Shown piece by piece: positions 62,828-64,000 of a stretch of 64,000 nucleotides of DNA (the first letter of the stretch is position 1; each line of letters opens with the position of its first letter). This DNA is from Halothece sp. PCC 7418 (GTDB taxonomy: Bacteria; Cyanobacteriota; Cyanobacteriia; Cyanobacteriales; Rubidibacteraceae). The stretch is taken from contig NC_019779.1 of assembly GCF_000317635.1 (NCBI RefSeq), positions 2,480,001 to 2,544,000 on the forward strand, read 5' to 3'. The notes under the pieces are model-generated. The model was not told the DNA's origin. It did not search any database and saw nothing but the letters and a program-made list of their open reading frames with translations. Made by a program: the position numbers and the translations under genes.

Positions 62828-64000
62828 CTAAGCGGGATAAATTCGTAAGCGTCGGTTCGGTTCTTCTCCGAAACTGTTGGATTGCAAACGATAATGTTCT
62901 GCCAGTTCATGCTGCATTTTCCGCACTTTAGCAGGACGAGGAAGTAACTCCACAGGTTGTCCCTTCGGAATGACAATCTGTTCCACAGCTAATCGGGCTT
63001 CTTCTAACGCTTCCAGTTCATCTTGATTACTACTTTCCGTAAACATCCGCAAGTCCATCCCTTCTGGAGTTGTGGGATCTAAATCGAGTAAACGCTGGAG
63101 AGTCCGACTAATTTGCGGTAGAGTGTTGGATTTAACGATATGAATCGGCACTTCTTTCGTTTTTGCCAACTGGCGTAACTTAGAATGATGTTTGACCTGC
63201 GATCGCAGCGCGATCACCGCATCTGCCGAATCAATATCTTTAGTCAGCACCACAGGTAATTTAGACAATTCCAGCACCTGATCCAATAAGTTGCGACTAA
63301 TGCCATAAGGATAGACATACACAGGCCAATCTTCGCCATTGGGGCCTGGAGTGCGGACTTTTTCCGTATGTTCTTCTGCTTGTTGCCAAGACTGATCCAG
63401 CATTTGCTCAAAATCTGGATTACGAGGCGGTGAGGGCTCAACTGGGGTCATTTGTCCCGAAGCACGCCAACCTGTCGGACGAGGCAAAATCGGATTTTGT
63501 AAACGACTCTTACCATTCATCTTTTGAGATTGACCGCCAGAAGAAGAGATTTCTACCTCTCCTTGCTCATTTGCCGATCTCACTTCTGTTAATGGATCAT
63601 GCCCCCGTAACAGTTGGTCAATGGTAACTGAGACATCTTGATGCACCACCCAACGCCGTCTTTCCAGCATTTCCACCGCAATATCAAACGTGGGAAGGGC
63701 TTTCCGTTCTAAAACCGTTTTTTGTGAACCGCGTCGCCGTGCTTCTTCATCCCCTAAAGTCACTGCTTGAATTCCCCCAATCAGATCCGAGAGAGTCGGG
63801 TTTTTAATTAAATTATCCAGTTGATTCCCATGGGCCGTACCCACTAACTGTACTCCTCGTTCCGCGATCGTACGGGTAGCTAGAGCCTCCAATTCCGTGC
63901 CAATTTCATCAATGACAATCACTTCGGGCATATGATTCTCGACCGCTTCGATCATCACTTGATGTTGCAGTTCTGGACTTGCCACTTGCATCCGTCGCGC
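62828..64000 (-). CDS. AAA ATPase with R3H domain, Ycf45-like (N-terminus outside window)
   Basis: The visible C-terminal part (about 390 residues) has the end of a SpoIIIAA-like AAA ATPase core, with the Walker B-type strand VIVIDEIGTELEA and TIAERGVQLVGTAHGNQL, a long linker and a C-terminal R3H nucleic-acid-binding domain ending NRRLRIYPA. The frame is open to the window end, with upstream residues ARR, so the Walker A motif lies outside. Known as Ycf45 in algal plastids; role unclear, probably RNA or single-stranded DNA binding. Confidence 0.9.
   Translation of the reverse strand, partial: ARRMQVASPELQHQVMIEAVENHMPEVIVIDEIGTELEALATRTIAERGVQLVGTAHGNQLDNLIKNPTLSDLIGGIQAVTLGDEEARRRGSQKTVLERKALPTFDIAVEMLERRRWVVHQDVSVTIDQLLRGHDPLTEVRSANEQGEVEISSSGGQSQKMNGKSRLQNPILPRPTGWRASGQMTPVEPSPPRNPDFEQMLDQSWQQAEEHTEKVRTPGPNGEDWPVYVYPYGISRNLLDQVLELSKLPVVLTKDIDSADAVIALRSQVKHHSKLRQLAKTKEVPIHIVKSNTLPQISRTLQRLLDLDPTTPEGMDLRMFTESSNQDELEALEEARLAVEQIVIPKGQPVELLPRPAKVRKMQHELAEHYRLQSNSFGEEPNRRLRIYPA

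Overview
The window looks like chromosomal DNA of a unicellular, probably salt-adapted cyanobacterium. The evidence is dozens of HIP1 palindromes (GCGATCGC, mostly in the longer GCGCGATCGCGC form), thylakoid genes (chlG, psbQ, a PsbP-like lipoprotein, a CruA/CruP-type protein), several cyanobacteria-specific families (DUF760 twice, DUF3318, an R3H/AAA protein of the Ycf45 type, a PatA-like regulator) and compatible-solute genes (sucrose synthase, glucosylglycerol-3-phosphate phosphatase). A Halothece/Dactylococcopsis-type organism is a reasonable guess, but that is inference. There are no rRNA, tRNA, CRISPR or phage genes that I can see.

Layout. 1-7 kb: truncated bioY, map, mtnP, an ABC-class ATPase, a decayed group II intron 3' end, and sucrose synthase on the minus strand. 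7-20.6 kb: GT2 glycosyltransferase, stpA, a sulfurtransferase, a GGT-like hydrolase, rhomboid protease, obg and mutY bracketed by two DUF760 paralogues, a LOV-PAS-GGDEF-EAL protein, maf and the CyanoP gene. 20.8-28.5 kb: minus-strand cluster of a Cu-type P1B-ATPase, a WecG/TagA/CpsF glycosyltransferase and a methyltransferase, then a pentapeptide/TPR protein and an M1 aminopeptidase with HEAT-like repeats. 28.6-35.9 kb: sdhC-sdhA, then a 3.6-kb accessory insert before sdhB. The insert holds hicBA, a GGDEF pseudogene, an unknown membrane protein, a small lipoprotein and two decayed fragments of a second sdhA. 35.9-47.2 kb: M23 peptidase, DUF1400 hydrolase, saccharopine-dehydrogenase-like protein, PHP protein, cydAB, and divergently three tandem bacteriohemerythrins, then a HAD phosphatase and a PatA-like protein. 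47.6-55.8 kb: alpha/beta hydrolase, psbQ, an FAD oxidase, chlG, dnaJ-type co-chaperone, an MNT/HEPN pair, a UbiA-like protein and a CruP-like protein. 55.8-64 kb: FkbM methyltransferase, queA, trpE, CaCA antiporter, DUF3318 and a truncated R3H/AAA protein.

The most unusual aspect is the repeat landscape. A roughly 160-205-bp MITE-like element with inverted termini occurs three times (one copy ends exactly on the stpA start codon). A second, 90-bp element occurs twice. Heptamer arrays (CCAGTGA, ATTAGTC) and A-rich GAACAAAGAACC repeats sit at gene edges, where they repeatedly supply stop codons or replace Shine-Dalgarno leaders.

Functional themes are osmolyte metabolism (susA, stpA), photosystem and pigment assembly (psbQ, CyanoP, chlG, CruP-like), quinone-linked respiration (sdhABC, cydAB) with oxygen-binding hemerythrins beside the bd oxidase, and c-di-GMP/light signalling. 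The third hemerythrin has Thr where the family has an iron-ligand His.
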